Shown: piece after piece, positions 44,926 through 54,693 of the stretch
Numbering within the stretch: position 1 is the first letter of the stretch
Layout: each line of letters opens with the position of its first letter
Assembly: GCA_964391015.1 (NCBI GenBank)
Contig: CAYMKU010000001.1
Location: 1 to 64,000, forward strand
DNA from: XYD12-FULL-36-8 sp964391015
GTDB lineage: Bacteria; Bacteroidota; Ignavibacteria; Ignavibacteriales; Ignavibacteriaceae
DNA length: 64,000 nt
Direction of reading: 5' to 3'
Made by a program: the position numbers and the translations under genes
The notes under the pieces: generated by a model
Told to the model about the DNA's origin: nothing
Seen by the model: the letters and a program-made list of their open reading frames with translations, nothing else
The model's database searches: none

Positions 44926-47009
44926 TCTTGTTCTCCAATAAAATTAAACTTTTGTTTCCACTTAAAAATAACCAAAGTTATATCATCATGCTGTGTTGTA
45001 TCCTGCGAAAAAAGTGTGACACCTTTAATGACTTCATTTGATATTTCTTCAGCGGTTAAATTACTGCTTTCAAGCAATATTCTTTCAAAATTTCTTTCAC
45101 CGAAATCTTCTTTAAAAGAGTTTTTTGCTTCGGTTATACCATCTGTAAAAAGCACTAACACATCATCTTCCTTCAAATCGAGCTTTATCTCCTCAAGCGT
45201 ATTTGCAAAATATGAAGTATAGTCTAACCCAAGCGCAAGCCCCGAAGGTCTAATATCTTGTGCATTTCCATTGCGGATTAAAAGAAATGGACAATGGCCT
45301 GCTCGTGCTAAGAATAATTTTTCTTCACCCAAACCTATTATACCAAATGCCGCACTTACAAAACTCCGTTTATCTAGGGTTCTTTTCAGAATTTGGTTGG
45401 CATTGATAAGTATTTCCTTAGGTGACAACGAGATCTTAGAAAGAGATTCAAATATTCCCTTCACCTCAGCCATTATAAATGCGGCACTAATGCCTTTTCC
45501 CGAAACATCAGCAATTACAAACCCAAGTTTGCTTTCATTTATTTCAAAAAAATCATAGTAATCGCCGCCAACCTCAAATGCAGGAATAAAGGTTGCTGAA
45601 ATATCTAAACTTTTGTATTGTGGATTTTTACTTGGTAATATTTTTCTTTGAACTTCACGCGCGACATCCAATTCTTTTTCGAGTCTTTCTTTTTCAATAG
45701 ATTCTTCAAGCAATTCAGCATTTTCTATGGAAACAGATGCATAATCAACAAAGGTGTTAAGAGCATCTTTATCCTCATCATCAAAAATTCTATCTCCTTT
45801 CTTTGCTGCAAACAAGTATCCCTTAATTTCCGAATGCACACGAAGAATAGAAATAGTTAAGCTTGAATATTTTTCTGACAATTGAGGAATATCGCGAAGT
45901 GAACTTAATTGATAAATAGTTTTTTCTAATTTATCGTGAGATGATTTTGAATCATTCAAAATATATTTTGTGAGAATATCCGCATCAACAAAACCAATAT
46001 TTTTGTTTGCAACAATTTTGTTCTCACTATCATGTTTTAAGAAAATCCAGCTCGCATCAGCATTACAAACCTTAATTGCAATATCAGTAATTGTTTCTGC
46101 CAAATCATTAAAGTCTAAAACTTGAGTAATTAGCCGGCTAAAGAATTGGAGTGAAGAAACCTCCTTTGCCTTTCGATCATATGCCTCTGCAGTAGGAAGA
46201 TGAAACAAAGTAGTAAAGAATAGAATACTGAAATATACAATTCCATAAATCATCATTAGATGCAGAAAGGTATTAAGAGCAGGCGAAAAACCACTTAAAA
46301 TTTTGTAGTGAGTGGTATCATTACCGCTTTTAACAAGATTCAAAATGAATAAGGTAAGAATAACAACTGAAAGGACTAGCAGCAACACTTTTTCCTTTTT
46401 TGCTAAGAATGCGATCCAAGAGATTCGAATAGAATTTATTGAGATAAGAATTATTGAAATAATTATAAAAGTATTGTTTATGTAAGACATCCCCTCAAAG
46501 TTATCCAGAAACGCTGTTACCAGCGCTAACAGGAAAAATACTGTCATGGTGTTAAAGTAAATGCTTCGTTCACGTTTCTGCCTAGTAAAGTAAAATTGTT
46601 TGAATGTTAAGTAAATGTAACTTAAAGAGCTAACAAAAATTGAAACATAAAAAAATGAGATGATGATATAAATCAAATCTGGATTTTTAATCTTATCGCT
46701 AAGATTATTATAAAACAAATTAAGAATCGCATAAGAAAAAGTTATGAAGAAAAACATGATCGCATTTAGAATGCCAAGGTTCATAACAAGCGAAAGCAAG
46801 TTGAACTTTCCATTCTTTGCGAAGTCGTTTATCGAAAAAACTAGAAGAACAACACCTGAAACGACTAATGCTTCATTCAAAACAATAAGGAAAACAGACT
46901 CTAAAGGCGCAAAGAACAGTTTCAAAAGAAACAAAGCTACTGAAATAAGCAGCAGTAATTGAACCTTTAGATTTTTGATTAAACTTTCAGAAGATATATT
47001 CACAGTCAT
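44883..47009 (-). CDS. membrane GAF-PP2C/SpoIIE phosphatase
   Basis: A 708-residue RsbU-type protein and the first gene of the partner-switching operon. The N-terminal 270 residues contain about eight transmembrane helices of no recognised sensor family. A GAF-like domain follows (about 290-430), then a helix (ELDVAREVQRKILPS) and the phosphatase domain with GGDYYDF, VIADVSGKGISAA, FTDGITEAK and the final DDITLVIF. It would sense a membrane or extracellular signal and dephosphorylate the STAS protein encoded next. Confidence 0.92.
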   Translation of the reverse strand: MTVNISSESLIKNLKVQLLLLISVALFLLKLFFAPLESVFLIVLNEALVVSGVVLLVFSINDFAKNGKFNLLSLVMNLGILNAIMFFFITFSYAILNLFYNNLSDKIKNPDLIYIIISFFYVSIFVSSLSYIYLTFKQFYFTRQKRERSIYFNTMTVFFLLALVTAFLDNFEGMSYINNTFIIISIILISINSIRISWIAFLAKKEKVLLLVLSVVILTLFILNLVKSGNDTTHYKILSGFSPALNTFLHLMMIYGIVYFSILFFTTLFHLPTAEAYDRKAKEVSSLQFFSRLITQVLDFNDLAETITDIAIKVCNADASWIFLKHDSENKIVANKNIGFVDADILTKYILNDSKSSHDKLEKTIYQLSSLRDIPQLSEKYSSLTISILRVHSEIKGYLFAAKKGDRIFDDEDKDALNTFVDYASVSIENAELLEESIEKERLEKELDVAREVQRKILPSKNPQYKSLDISATFIPAFEVGGDYYDFFEINESKLGFVIADVSGKGISAAFIMAEVKGIFESLSKISLSPKEILINANQILKRTLDKRSFVSAAFGIIGLGEEKLFLARAGHCPFLLIRNGNAQDIRPSGLALGLDYTSYFANTLEEIKLDLKEDDVLVLFTDGITEAKNSFKEDFGERNFERILLESSNLTAEEISNEVIKGVTLFSQDTTQHDDITLVIFKWKQKFNFIGEQEWQNSLPQSKIRET

Positions 47010-47278
47010 ATAATTACGGTACGATTAAATTATTTCCTACTTCTAGTAATTTTAATTTGAAAATAGAATAATCGTCTATCCATTTAAAGAAACGTTAGAT
47101 AAACGGCTTAAAATACTGATGAATGTAAAAATAAGTAAATCCTATTTGAATATTACTTGGTGGTTTTCAAGAAGGGTTTTGGTATAGCTTGCATCTTCGT
47201 GACTTTGCAGTTTTATAACTCTACTACTAAAGCGTTTAGATACGAAGATCAACAAAGCAATATGGAATGAACTAAAAA

Positions 47279-48850
47279 TTAAATTTCTATTGACTCAGTG
47301 TTTTTTACTTTGGATGGTTCTTTTTTCAAATCCTTTTGAAGCCGCAGCAATTCCTCTCTTAATTTTTGCATTTCCTTTTGAAATTCTTTCATTTCAAGCT
47401 GGAAATCCTTTTGATTAAAAAACTTTGGGTCATCCAAAAATTGTCTGAACAAATTCGAAAGAGAGTCTGCTTTAAATTTGTACACATCATTTTGGGTAAA
47501 AGAAGAATCTCTCAGAAAAGCATCCGGGTGAAAAGGAATTTTAACATTTGGAATATTAAAGTTAAAATTATAATTTTGAGAAGAATCTTTTACATCAACT
47601 CGAACTTCAAATTTTTTCTTGATGTTCTCTCCATTAGGAATTTTAACTGTAAAAGATTGTAAATTCTTAGTAGCTGTATTTATTTGATCTTCTAGATCCT
47701 CAAAATTTGGTAACGAAACTCCTGACCAATCGAAATCTATATCAGGTACTCTCACACGACAAATATTTGTGTCTATGTAAACTTCGAATTTACTATCTTT
47801 GCCGCCTTTAGTCTGAAGCTTAACTATATTTTTGTCAATGTTCAAAACAAAATTTTGATGACGCAATTCTTTTTCAGTTTCTTTCAAATTCTTTTTAAGT
47901 TCAGCCTGCATTTTTTTCATGTTATCATTGAATTTCTTTGTATCGAATTTGAATGACTCAATGAAAATAGTATCAGGTGTCATAAAAATATAATCACTGT
48001 CGTTCGCCGATTTAACAACCTCTGCAATTTCCATCAATTGAGGTTTATCCATCTTGTGAAATGCCTCTGGCACGATCTTATCATACTGTTCGTTGTTACA
48101 TTCTTTAGCGAAAGCCATTACATCAGCAAATATTGCTTTGTTATAATTCCAAAGCTTGGGACTAATAGCAACCGTGTTATTCTCATTTACGAGCACCTGA
48201 GCTTGCATATCCTCTGCATACGATTCTAAAATAGAATCTATCTGACCCTTCTGTTTTTCGTTTAGATCAAGTGCGGAGATAAATTTCTCGAAATCATTAT
48301 CGCTATCAGTTATCGAAGCCGTCTTTATCTCAAAATATTCTGACCCATCGGTGTTAGTGCCAAGGAACAAATACTGACCTTTTTCCTTATCAAGAGGCAG
48401 TTTACGATGTAAAGCAAAGTTGAAGATATCTTCGTTGGTCAGCCCAGCTGTAATAAACAAAGGTTTTAAGTTATCTGTATAAAGACCAGCTAATTTTGAT
48501 TTTTGTTCTTCTATGACTGATTTAAAAAAATTGGGATTAGATTTTAAGAATAACATTAAAACTACTGTTACCAAAGAAATGCTGAGCACAGGAATCCATT
48601 TCCCAAATTTAAATTTGGACGGACTTTCGGAATCAAGATTGGCAATTAGCTTAGTTTCAAAGTAAGGAGATTGCTCAACTCTTGTGAATGACTCTTGAGA
48701 TAATTCCTTAATTCGCTTCAACTCATTAAACTTTTGTTGAAGATCTTTCGATACTGCAAGTTTATCTTCAATATATTTTATCTCTTCTCTGGTGAGCTCG
48801 CCATCAATGTAGGCAGAGAGCATTTCATATTCTTTGTAAAACTGATTCAT
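47279..48850 (-). CDS. membrane anti-sigma factor for the adjacent ECF sigma
   Basis: A 523-residue protein. The first 60 residues (MLSAYIDGELTREEI, then a helical segment) are an anti-sigma fold of the zf-HC2/RsgI type without the usual His/Cys zinc ligands. One transmembrane helix lies at about 86-103. The long periplasmic part includes LNEKQKGQIDSILESYAED, which recalls CpxP/Spy-like sensors, and a coiled C-terminus rich in Lys and Glu. It overlaps the sigma gene by 4 bases. It probably holds the sigma factor until an envelope signal releases it. Confidence 0.75.
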   Translation of the reverse strand: MNQFYKEYEMLSAYIDGELTREEIKYIEDKLAVSKDLQQKFNELKRIKELSQESFTRVEQSPYFETKLIANLDSESPSKFKFGKWIPVLSISLVTVVLMLFLKSNPNFFKSVIEEQKSKLAGLYTDNLKPLFITAGLTNEDIFNFALHRKLPLDKEKGQYLFLGTNTDGSEYFEIKTASITDSDNDFEKFISALDLNEKQKGQIDSILESYAEDMQAQVLVNENNTVAISPKLWNYNKAIFADVMAFAKECNNEQYDKIVPEAFHKMDKPQLMEIAEVVKSANDSDYIFMTPDTIFIESFKFDTKKFNDNMKKMQAELKKNLKETEKELRHQNFVLNIDKNIVKLQTKGGKDSKFEVYIDTNICRVRVPDIDFDWSGVSLPNFEDLEDQINTATKNLQSFTVKIPNGENIKKKFEVRVDVKDSSQNYNFNFNIPNVKIPFHPDAFLRDSSFTQNDVYKFKADSLSNLFRQFLDDPKFFNQKDFQLEMKEFQKEMQKLREELLRLQKDLKKEPSKVKNTESIEI

Positions 48851-49443
48851 AACATCAACTCCTTTTCATAAGGTTTGAGGATGTTCCTCAATCCTTCGCG
48901 TGCTCTAAAAATTCTGGACTTAACAGTACCAATCTCGCAATTTACTGTTTGAGCTATTTCTTGATAGCTTAATCCTTCTAAGTCTTTCAGCATAAGCGGA
49001 ATTTTCAGCTTATCTGGTAACTCATCCACTGCTCTTCTCACAATTTCTGCCGTGTCTTTAGATTCATGCGAAGAATGATAAATTGGTTCTTCCTCTTCTT
49101 CCTTAATGCTTGTAAAAATATTCCGAATCCTTTTCTTTCTCAGATGATCTTTACACTTGTTCACTGTAATTCTGTATAACCAGGTTGAGAATTGAGATTC
49201 AAAACGAAATCTCTTCAAATTTTTATAAACGGTCAAAAATACATCCTGTGCAATGTCATCAACAGCATCAGTGCTGCCAAGAGTTAGGTAAGTAATATTG
49301 CGCACTTTATCTTTATGACGTTGAACAAGTAACCTAAAAGTTGTTTCATCTCCCTCAATAAATCGTTTTATGAGTGAGAAATCATCATCTAATGAAAGAA
49401 TTTGCGGATTTTGCAAGTTGTCCTTTTTCTTGTTGAATTTCAT
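48847..49443 (-). CDS. ECF-family RNA polymerase sigma factor
   Basis: A 198-residue sigma-70 family member with only regions 2 and 4. Region 2 is seen in DAVDDIAQDVFLTVYKNL and FSTWLYRITVNKCKDHLRKK. Region 4 holds the helix-turn-helix LSYQEIAQTVNCEIGTVKSRIFRAREGL. The short Lys-rich N-terminal extension (about 30 residues) is unassigned. The anti-sigma gene follows with a 4-base overlap. It resembles RpoE-type regulators of envelope stress, but the regulon is unknown. Confidence 0.94.
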   Translation of the reverse strand: MKFNKKKDNLQNPQILSLDDDFSLIKRFIEGDETTFRLLVQRHKDKVRNITYLTLGSTDAVDDIAQDVFLTVYKNLKRFRFESQFSTWLYRITVNKCKDHLRKKRIRNIFTSIKEEEEEPIYHSSHESKDTAEIVRRAVDELPDKLKIPLMLKDLEGLSYQEIAQTVNCEIGTVKSRIFRAREGLRNILKPYEKELML

Positions 49444-49538
49444 TTTTTTAGACGTTGATGGTGGTTAATTGTTCCATTATGATGAATAAATATAACTAAT
49501 TACTAAGGATTGAAAAGTGATGATTTTTTTCCAAAGTT

Positions 49539-49564
49539 AAAAAAAGCGGTACGAAGACCGCTTT
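49539..49564 (-). terminator. intrinsic terminator after the frameshifted beta-helix gene
   Basis: On the minus strand AAAGCGGT pairs with ACCGCTTT (49542-49564) and a run of T follows (read as A at 49539-49545). It lies past the minus-strand gene ending at 49613. Confidence 0.75.
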
Positions 49565-49583
49565 GAGTAAACCCTCATCCTAA

Positions 49584-49604
49584 CCTTCTCCCTTAGGGAG
49601 AAGG
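49584..49604. repeat. C-rich/G-rich hairpin repeat
   Basis: CCTTCTCCC pairs with GGGAGAAGG across a 3-base loop. Bases upstream (AACCCTCATCCTAA) resemble the C-rich arm at 387-401. It sits just after a T9SS-tailed gene, like the hairpin at 387-439, and may be the same kind of dispersed element. Confidence 0.55.
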
Positions 49605-49612
49605 GATTTTTA

Positions 49613-51413
49613 TTATTTCACCATCATCATTTTCCTCATGTCTGTGAAAACGGGTATGTCTCCTTCTCCTATCACTTCAATTCTGTACAAGTATATCCCG
49701 CTTACTATGTCTCCATAATAAAATGTTTCGAACTCCCGTATCGCTTCTCGTCCCTTCGTTGTTTCTTTTGAATTCGGACTGAAGTCTATCTCGTAATACC
49801 CCACTGATTGATGATGATTGACCAACACCCTTACCAACTCTCCCAATACATTATAAACCATTACTTTCACATACCCAGGTGATTTTAACCTATAAGGTAT
49901 CGTTGTACTTGGATTGAATGGATTCGGATAATTCTGCAGCAGCTTATACTCCTGGAGGGACTTCTGCCATCCCCGTTATGGTTACTTGCACTTCCTCGCT
50001 TGCCGCTGATTGATGTATTGCACTGTCTATGGCTGTTAGCTTGTAATAATACTTATTCGGTTCTTGTTTCTTTCCAAGCATATCTACAAAGAAGGTGTCT
50101 GCTGTTACACCTATTATCTTTGTAGTATCGTAGATGAAGTTAGGAACAGTGTCCCTATAAACACGGTAACGGAAGAAGTCGGCTTCTGTGTTTTTGTTCC
50201 ATTTTAGAGTTACTGCTTTACCTTGAACAGAGGCAGTAAGATTTCTTGGTGGTTTTGGTGCGAGGTCGTGATAAGTATAGATTTGTCCATAAGGACCACC
50301 AAACAAACCAATATCACTTCTTGAACCATCAACATCCAAAATACTTGGATCACCCTTATCTATACCAGGCGAAAATGCTTGAAGATGATGATCGAAATTA
50401 AATTGTGGCGATGGAATTGTATCTTTGACGAACATCGGATCCGCTACTCTATCACCATAATTTAAACCATATAAATCATTTTCATTATTCCAAAATATAT
50501 TGTAATTCATTTTAACAAACGGGGGGTAACCCCTTACTGAGGTATTTGTGTTGTTTGCATGAATGTTATTTATGATGATTGTATTATCATTTTCAGTATC
50601 AATACTACCTTGACTATTCAAGTTGGTTCGTTTTTTATACATTATGATGTTATTCCTTATAAAAGCAGTGTCCTGAAGTAAATCCACAGAAATATTTTCT
50701 TGAAAGCCACTAATGAGATTATTGAGAATGTAAACTTTTTTGGGCCAGTTTAGAGCTATACCAAAGTATGGGTTATTAAAGGGACTATTGTAAATAATGA
50801 TATTGTTTTTAATAAAGTATGTGCCGCCGATCGCAATACTAACAGCTCTATTATTTTGATTCATGAGAATAACGCAGTTATCCAAGTAACTTGTACAAGT
50901 ATCCGATAAGCATCCCGCATCATACCCAATCACTAATTCATTCATTAAAATATTTTTTACGCTGCTTGATCTTTTTAATATCACAACTCCAACACCAGTT
51001 TTAGTTATTCTGCAGTTACTAAGTGCCAAATAATCATTAGCCCAAACTGCCCAGCTTACTAAATATGCACCCTTTCCATAAATATTAAAGTTTTCGATGC
51101 TACAAATAGCGCTTGTAAAAATAGTTGTATCTCTTAACCCTCTTCCATCAATCACAGTGCTATCCATGCTGCTACCTATTAGGGCAATTTCCTTGTTTAT
51201 AATCAAGTTTTCTTTATATACTCCATTCGCAACATAAACCGTATCACCGTTTTGGCAAATGTTAATGCACTTCTGTATGCTGTCGCTTGCAGTTGCCCAG
51301 CTTGTGTAGGGTAGTGTGCTGCTTCCGGTTTTGCTTACAAAGCGGATAGTGCCAGTAAGCAGTTGGCAATAGGCAGTAAGCAAAAGTAATAATAAAACTA
51401 TTTTAGCTTTCAT
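49613..51413 (-). pseudogene. secreted parallel beta-helix protein with T9SS domain, frameshifted
   Basis: The first frame (51413-49944) encodes a signal peptide, a right-handed parallel beta-helix (DUF1565/NosD-like; SIQKCINICQNGDTVYV near 45, NGVYKENLIINKE near 62, then repeated short strands) and an FN3 domain near 390-480. It stops after GMAEVPPGV. The adjacent frame continues without a start: SLQEYKLLQNYPNPFNPS, then YVKVMVYNVLGELV, SGIYLYRIEV and RKMMMVK, a T9SS sorting domain. A one-base change near 49955-49977 therefore separates the passenger from its export signal. It is either a real mutation or an assembly or sequencing error. Confidence 0.82.
51351..51384. repeat. repeat within a signal-peptide coding region
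   Basis: On the plus strand the segment contains GCCAGTAAGC, AGTTGGCAAT and AGGCAGTAAGC, near-repeats of a GGCA(A/G)T unit. It encodes residues about 11-21 of the beta-helix protein (TAYCQLLTG) inside its signal peptide. I recall arrays of this unit as dispersed repeats in related genomes. Confidence 0.45.
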
Positions 51414-51682
51414 TGAAAACTCCGTCGTGAAAGGTGAAACATGAAAGGCAAGAGGTAAAATGGAAAAAGGATTGAAAATTTGGAATCTTAAGCATAAAAT
51501 ATCCTAAAGATTTCTGAATGTTCATTCGGAACTTATGCAAATGTCAGCTTAAAGACAATCAATTGCGTAGTTGGGTGCTTCACAAAACTAAACAAGAAAA
51601 TAATTGTGTGATATTAACCTCCTTTACTTGCTTTAATAAAGACATCTAATTAAATTTTCATTGAAATTTTAAGGAGTTCTTC

Positions 51683-52024
51683 ATGAAAACAAAAGTCAGT
51701 GAGCGTTACAATGCTGTTTTAATTGAGCTTAAGGGTAACGTAATGGGTGGAGAAGATACGAAAGAATTTAATGACCTGCTGCATAAGTTTATAGATGAAG
51801 GTAAAAAAAATATTGTAGTTGATTTGCATGATATAAAATTTATGAATAGTTCCGGGCTTGGAATGTTAATCGGCGGTTTAACTACTATGAAAAAAGCCGA
51901 AGGAACATTCAGATTATCTCGCGTTACCGATAAGATTGAAAGTTTGTTAATTATTACCAAGCTTATCACGATATTCGAAACTTATAAGACTGTTGATGAA
52001 GCGGTTGCAAGTTTCAAGAAATAA
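51683..52024 (+). CDS. orphan STAS-domain antagonist
   Basis: A 113-residue STAS protein with the phosphorylation-site motif FMNSSGLGMLIGG near residue 55. It resembles the RsbV-like protein at 44572 but has no kinase or phosphatase beside it. AAGGAG precedes the ATG. It could be a substrate of the RsbW-like kinase and phosphatases elsewhere in this window, or of a distant partner. A terminator follows, so it is monocistronic. Confidence 0.9.
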   Translation: MKTKVSERYNAVLIELKGNVMGGEDTKEFNDLLHKFIDEGKKNIVVDLHDIKFMNSSGLGMLIGGLTTMKKAEGTFRLSRVTDKIESLLIITKLITIFETYKTVDEAVASFKK

Positions 52025-52047
52025 AAAAATTTAAATAACTTTTTTGC

Positions 52048-52078
52048 AACTCCGGATGTTTCATTCGGAGTTTTATTT
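52048..52078 (+). terminator. intrinsic terminator after the orphan STAS gene
   Basis: AACTCCGGATG pairs with CATTCGGAGTT (one G/T-type mismatch) and runs into TTATTTTG. It lies about 24 bases past the stop and before purA. Confidence 0.8.
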
Positions 52079-52121
52079 TGTCCCGTAAGATGGGATTTAT
52101 TACCTACCAAAAGGAAAATTC

Positions 52122-53393
52122 ATGAGCGTTACAGTGCTTGTCGGCAGCCAATGGGGTGATGAAGGCAAAGGAAAAATTGTCGATATTTTAAGTGAAAAAT
52201 ATGAAATCGTAGCACGGTATCAGGGAGGAGCAAATGCCGGTCACACTGTTGAAATTGGAAACAACAAATACATCCTTCACCTTATTCCATCGGGCATTTT
52301 AAGAGATGAAGTAGTTTGCGTTATTGGAAATGGGGTTGTAATTGATCCAACAGCTTTACTTGATGAAATAGCACTTCTCGAAAAAAATAAAATCAAGGTT
52401 GATGGAAGATTGTTTATAAGTCATAATGCTCATCTGATAATGCCTTATCACAAACTTCTTGATTCAATTCAAGAAAGCGGTGAAAATAAAATTGGAACAA
52501 CAGGCAGAGGCATAGGTCCGTGCTACATTGATAAATACGCTCGCAAAGGAATTAAAATAGTTGATTTGCTGAATAAAAAAGTTCTTGAAGAGAAAATCAG
52601 AAAGAATCTTGAAGAGAAGAATAATCTTTTAAAAAAAGTTTATGAAAAAGAAGAACTGAATGTTGAAGAAATAATTAAACAGTATTTAGAGTTTGACAAA
52701 AAAATTGACAAGTACATAAAAGACATTCCTTCATATCTTAACAATGCAATCGCAAAAGGAAAATCAATTTTATTGGAAGGCGCCCAAGGTGCTTTGCTGG
52801 ATGTCGATCATGGAACATATCCTTTTGTTACTTCATCAAGTCCTACATCAGGCGGCGCTTGCACAGGAACAGGAATCCCGCCAAATAGAATTGATAATGT
52901 GATCGGAATAGTAAAAGCATACACAACGCGTGTTGGTTACGGTCCCTTTCCAACCGAATTACTCGATGATGATGGTGAGAAGTTAAGAAAAATTGGTGTT
53001 GAGTACGGAGCTACTACTGGAAGACCAAGACGATGCGGTTGGTTCGATGCATTTTTAGTTAACTATTCTGTGATGATTAATGGGATAGATGAAGTTGCCA
53101 TTACTAAACTGGATGTGCTAAGTAATTTTTCTGAAATAAAAGTCTGTACCGGTTATAAACTAAATGGTAAATCTTTGAAATCTTACCCAACCGATTTTGA
53201 ACGGTTTCAAACAATTACTCCAGCTTATGAAACACTGGAAGGATGGAATACGGACATTTCAAAATGTAAATCGTATGACGACCTTCCTAAGCAAACAAAG
53301 CATTATTTAGATTTTATTTCAAAGAAATCTGGGATGAAAATAAAGATAGTATCTGTTGGACCCAGAAGAGATCAAACTTTTTTTATGAATTAA
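52122..53393 (+). CDS. purA: adenylosuccinate synthetase
   Basis: A 423-residue enzyme that joins IMP and aspartate with GTP to make adenylosuccinate, the first committed step to AMP. The GTP-binding GSQWGDEGKGKIVD motif is at the N-terminus, GGANAGHT near 37, IGTTGRGIGPCY near 130, EGAQGALLDVDHGTYPFVTSS near 225 and TTGRPRRCGWFD near 300. The length is normal. It is cytoplasmic, and the histidine kinase gene follows 91 bases later. Confidence 0.97.
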   Translation: MSVTVLVGSQWGDEGKGKIVDILSEKYEIVARYQGGANAGHTVEIGNNKYILHLIPSGILRDEVVCVIGNGVVIDPTALLDEIALLEKNKIKVDGRLFISHNAHLIMPYHKLLDSIQESGENKIGTTGRGIGPCYIDKYARKGIKIVDLLNKKVLEEKIRKNLEEKNNLLKKVYEKEELNVEEIIKQYLEFDKKIDKYIKDIPSYLNNAIAKGKSILLEGAQGALLDVDHGTYPFVTSSSPTSGGACTGTGIPPNRIDNVIGIVKAYTTRVGYGPFPTELLDDDGEKLRKIGVEYGATTGRPRRCGWFDAFLVNYSVMINGIDEVAITKLDVLSNFSEIKVCTGYKLNGKSLKSYPTDFERFQTITPAYETLEGWNTDISKCKSYDDLPKQTKHYLDFISKKSGMKIKIVSVGPRRDQTFFMN

Positions 53394-53484
53394 TTAACAC
53401 TGAATAATTGCACACGAGTTTTGAATTCGATCGAGTAACTTTTCATTCGCATGAAATAAATTTTATGTAAAGGAATTTTGCCTC

Positions 53485-54693
53485 ATGAAAATGTCCGGTG
53501 GACCAGCTTCTGTTAATTTTAAGGTAATTTTGTTGGTAATTGCAATTCTCATTGCCGCCGGAACATTACTCTATACACAAAATTTAGTAATCAAACTTCA
53601 AGAAAAAGAAAAACAGATAGTTGAACTATATGCCAAGGGTATAGAATATATTGCTAACACAACCGAATCTGGAGCTGACTTAACATTCCTTTTTGAAAAC
53701 ATAATTAAACCAATTGATTTCCCACTTCTGATTACGGATAAAGACAATGTAATCAATCTTACTGATAGATCAGTAGTAAGAAATGTAGAATATGATACCA
53801 CTATGTCACAAACGCAGTTAAAGAATTTCTTTGAAAAAAAAATAAAAGAAATGGATGAACAGCATAATCCAATACTGGTAACTTATGCCGACAGTATTAT
53901 TCTGCAAAAAATCCACTATGGTGATTCCAAACATATTACCCAACTGCAGTACTACCCTTATTTACAAATTCTAATTGCATCTTTATTTGTTCTTCTCGGA
54001 TATATTGGATTCAGTAATATTAAGAAAAGCGAGCAAAGCAACATTTGGGTCGGAATGGCAAAAGAGACTGCTCATCAGTTTGGTACTCCAATTTCAAGTC
54101 TTATGGGCTGGGTCGAAATGCTGAAGATGCATTATCAAGATAAAGATAGGGTTATAGATATTACTAATGAAATTACTGATGATGTAGAGAAATTAAACAA
54201 GATAACGTATCGGTTTTCAAAAATCGGAGCAGTGCCTGAGCTTAAAAAACTTTCTGTGTATGAAACAATTTATAAAGTGAAAGATTACTTTGAACGACGC
54301 CTTCCTCAACTGGGGAAAAGCGTTGAGATAGTTTTAAGCGGTGATAAAAATGCTACCTCAGAACTGAATGCAGAATTATTTGAGTGGGTAATTGAAAACT
54401 TAATAAAAAATGCCCTGGACGCAATTGATCATAAGCAGGGAAAAATTGAAATCAGGATTAAAGAGCTGCGAAAGGAAATAGAAATTGAAGTCACCGATAA
54501 TGGTAAAGGAATTGATCTGAAAAGAAGAAAAGATATTTTCAGACCCGGATACAGCACTAAAAGACGGGGCTGGGGTTTAGGTCTGAGTTTATCAAAAAGA
54601 ATAATCGAGGTTTATCACAAAGGGAAAATATTTGTTAAGAGTTCCGTTATCGGTGAGGGAACGACATTCAAAATAATACTAAAAAAATCTTAG
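53485..54693 (+). CDS. sensor histidine kinase
   Basis: A 402-residue inner-membrane kinase. Two transmembrane helices (about 12-30 and 156-175) flank a periplasmic region of about 125 residues. The H-box is TAHQFGTPISSLMGW with the phosphorylated His near 197. The N-box is LIKNALDAI, G1 VTDNGKGID, and the G2 RGWGLGLSLS. No response regulator is adjacent, so the partner is unknown. Its stop overlaps that of the convergent nadA by 4 bases. Confidence 0.92.
   Translation: MKMSGGPASVNFKVILLVIAILIAAGTLLYTQNLVIKLQEKEKQIVELYAKGIEYIANTTESGADLTFLFENIIKPIDFPLLITDKDNVINLTDRSVVRNVEYDTTMSQTQLKNFFEKKIKEMDEQHNPILVTYADSIILQKIHYGDSKHITQLQYYPYLQILIASLFVLLGYIGFSNIKKSEQSNIWVGMAKETAHQFGTPISSLMGWVEMLKMHYQDKDRVIDITNEITDDVEKLNKITYRFSKIGAVPELKKLSVYETIYKVKDYFERRLPQLGKSVEIVLSGDKNATSELNAELFEWVIENLIKNALDAIDHKQGKIEIRIKELRKEIEIEVTDNGKGIDLKRRKDIFRPGYSTKRRGWGLGLSLSKRIIEVYHKGKIFVKSSVIGEGTTFKIILKKS

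Noticed and set aside
49944..49985. Programmed ribosomal frameshifting
   Set aside because: No classical slippery heptamer followed by a pseudoknot was seen; a mutation or sequencing error is simpler.
52048..52078. Riboswitch upstream of purA
   Set aside because: The only structure is a simple stem with a T-run serving the preceding STAS gene; no purine-aptamer core was recognised.
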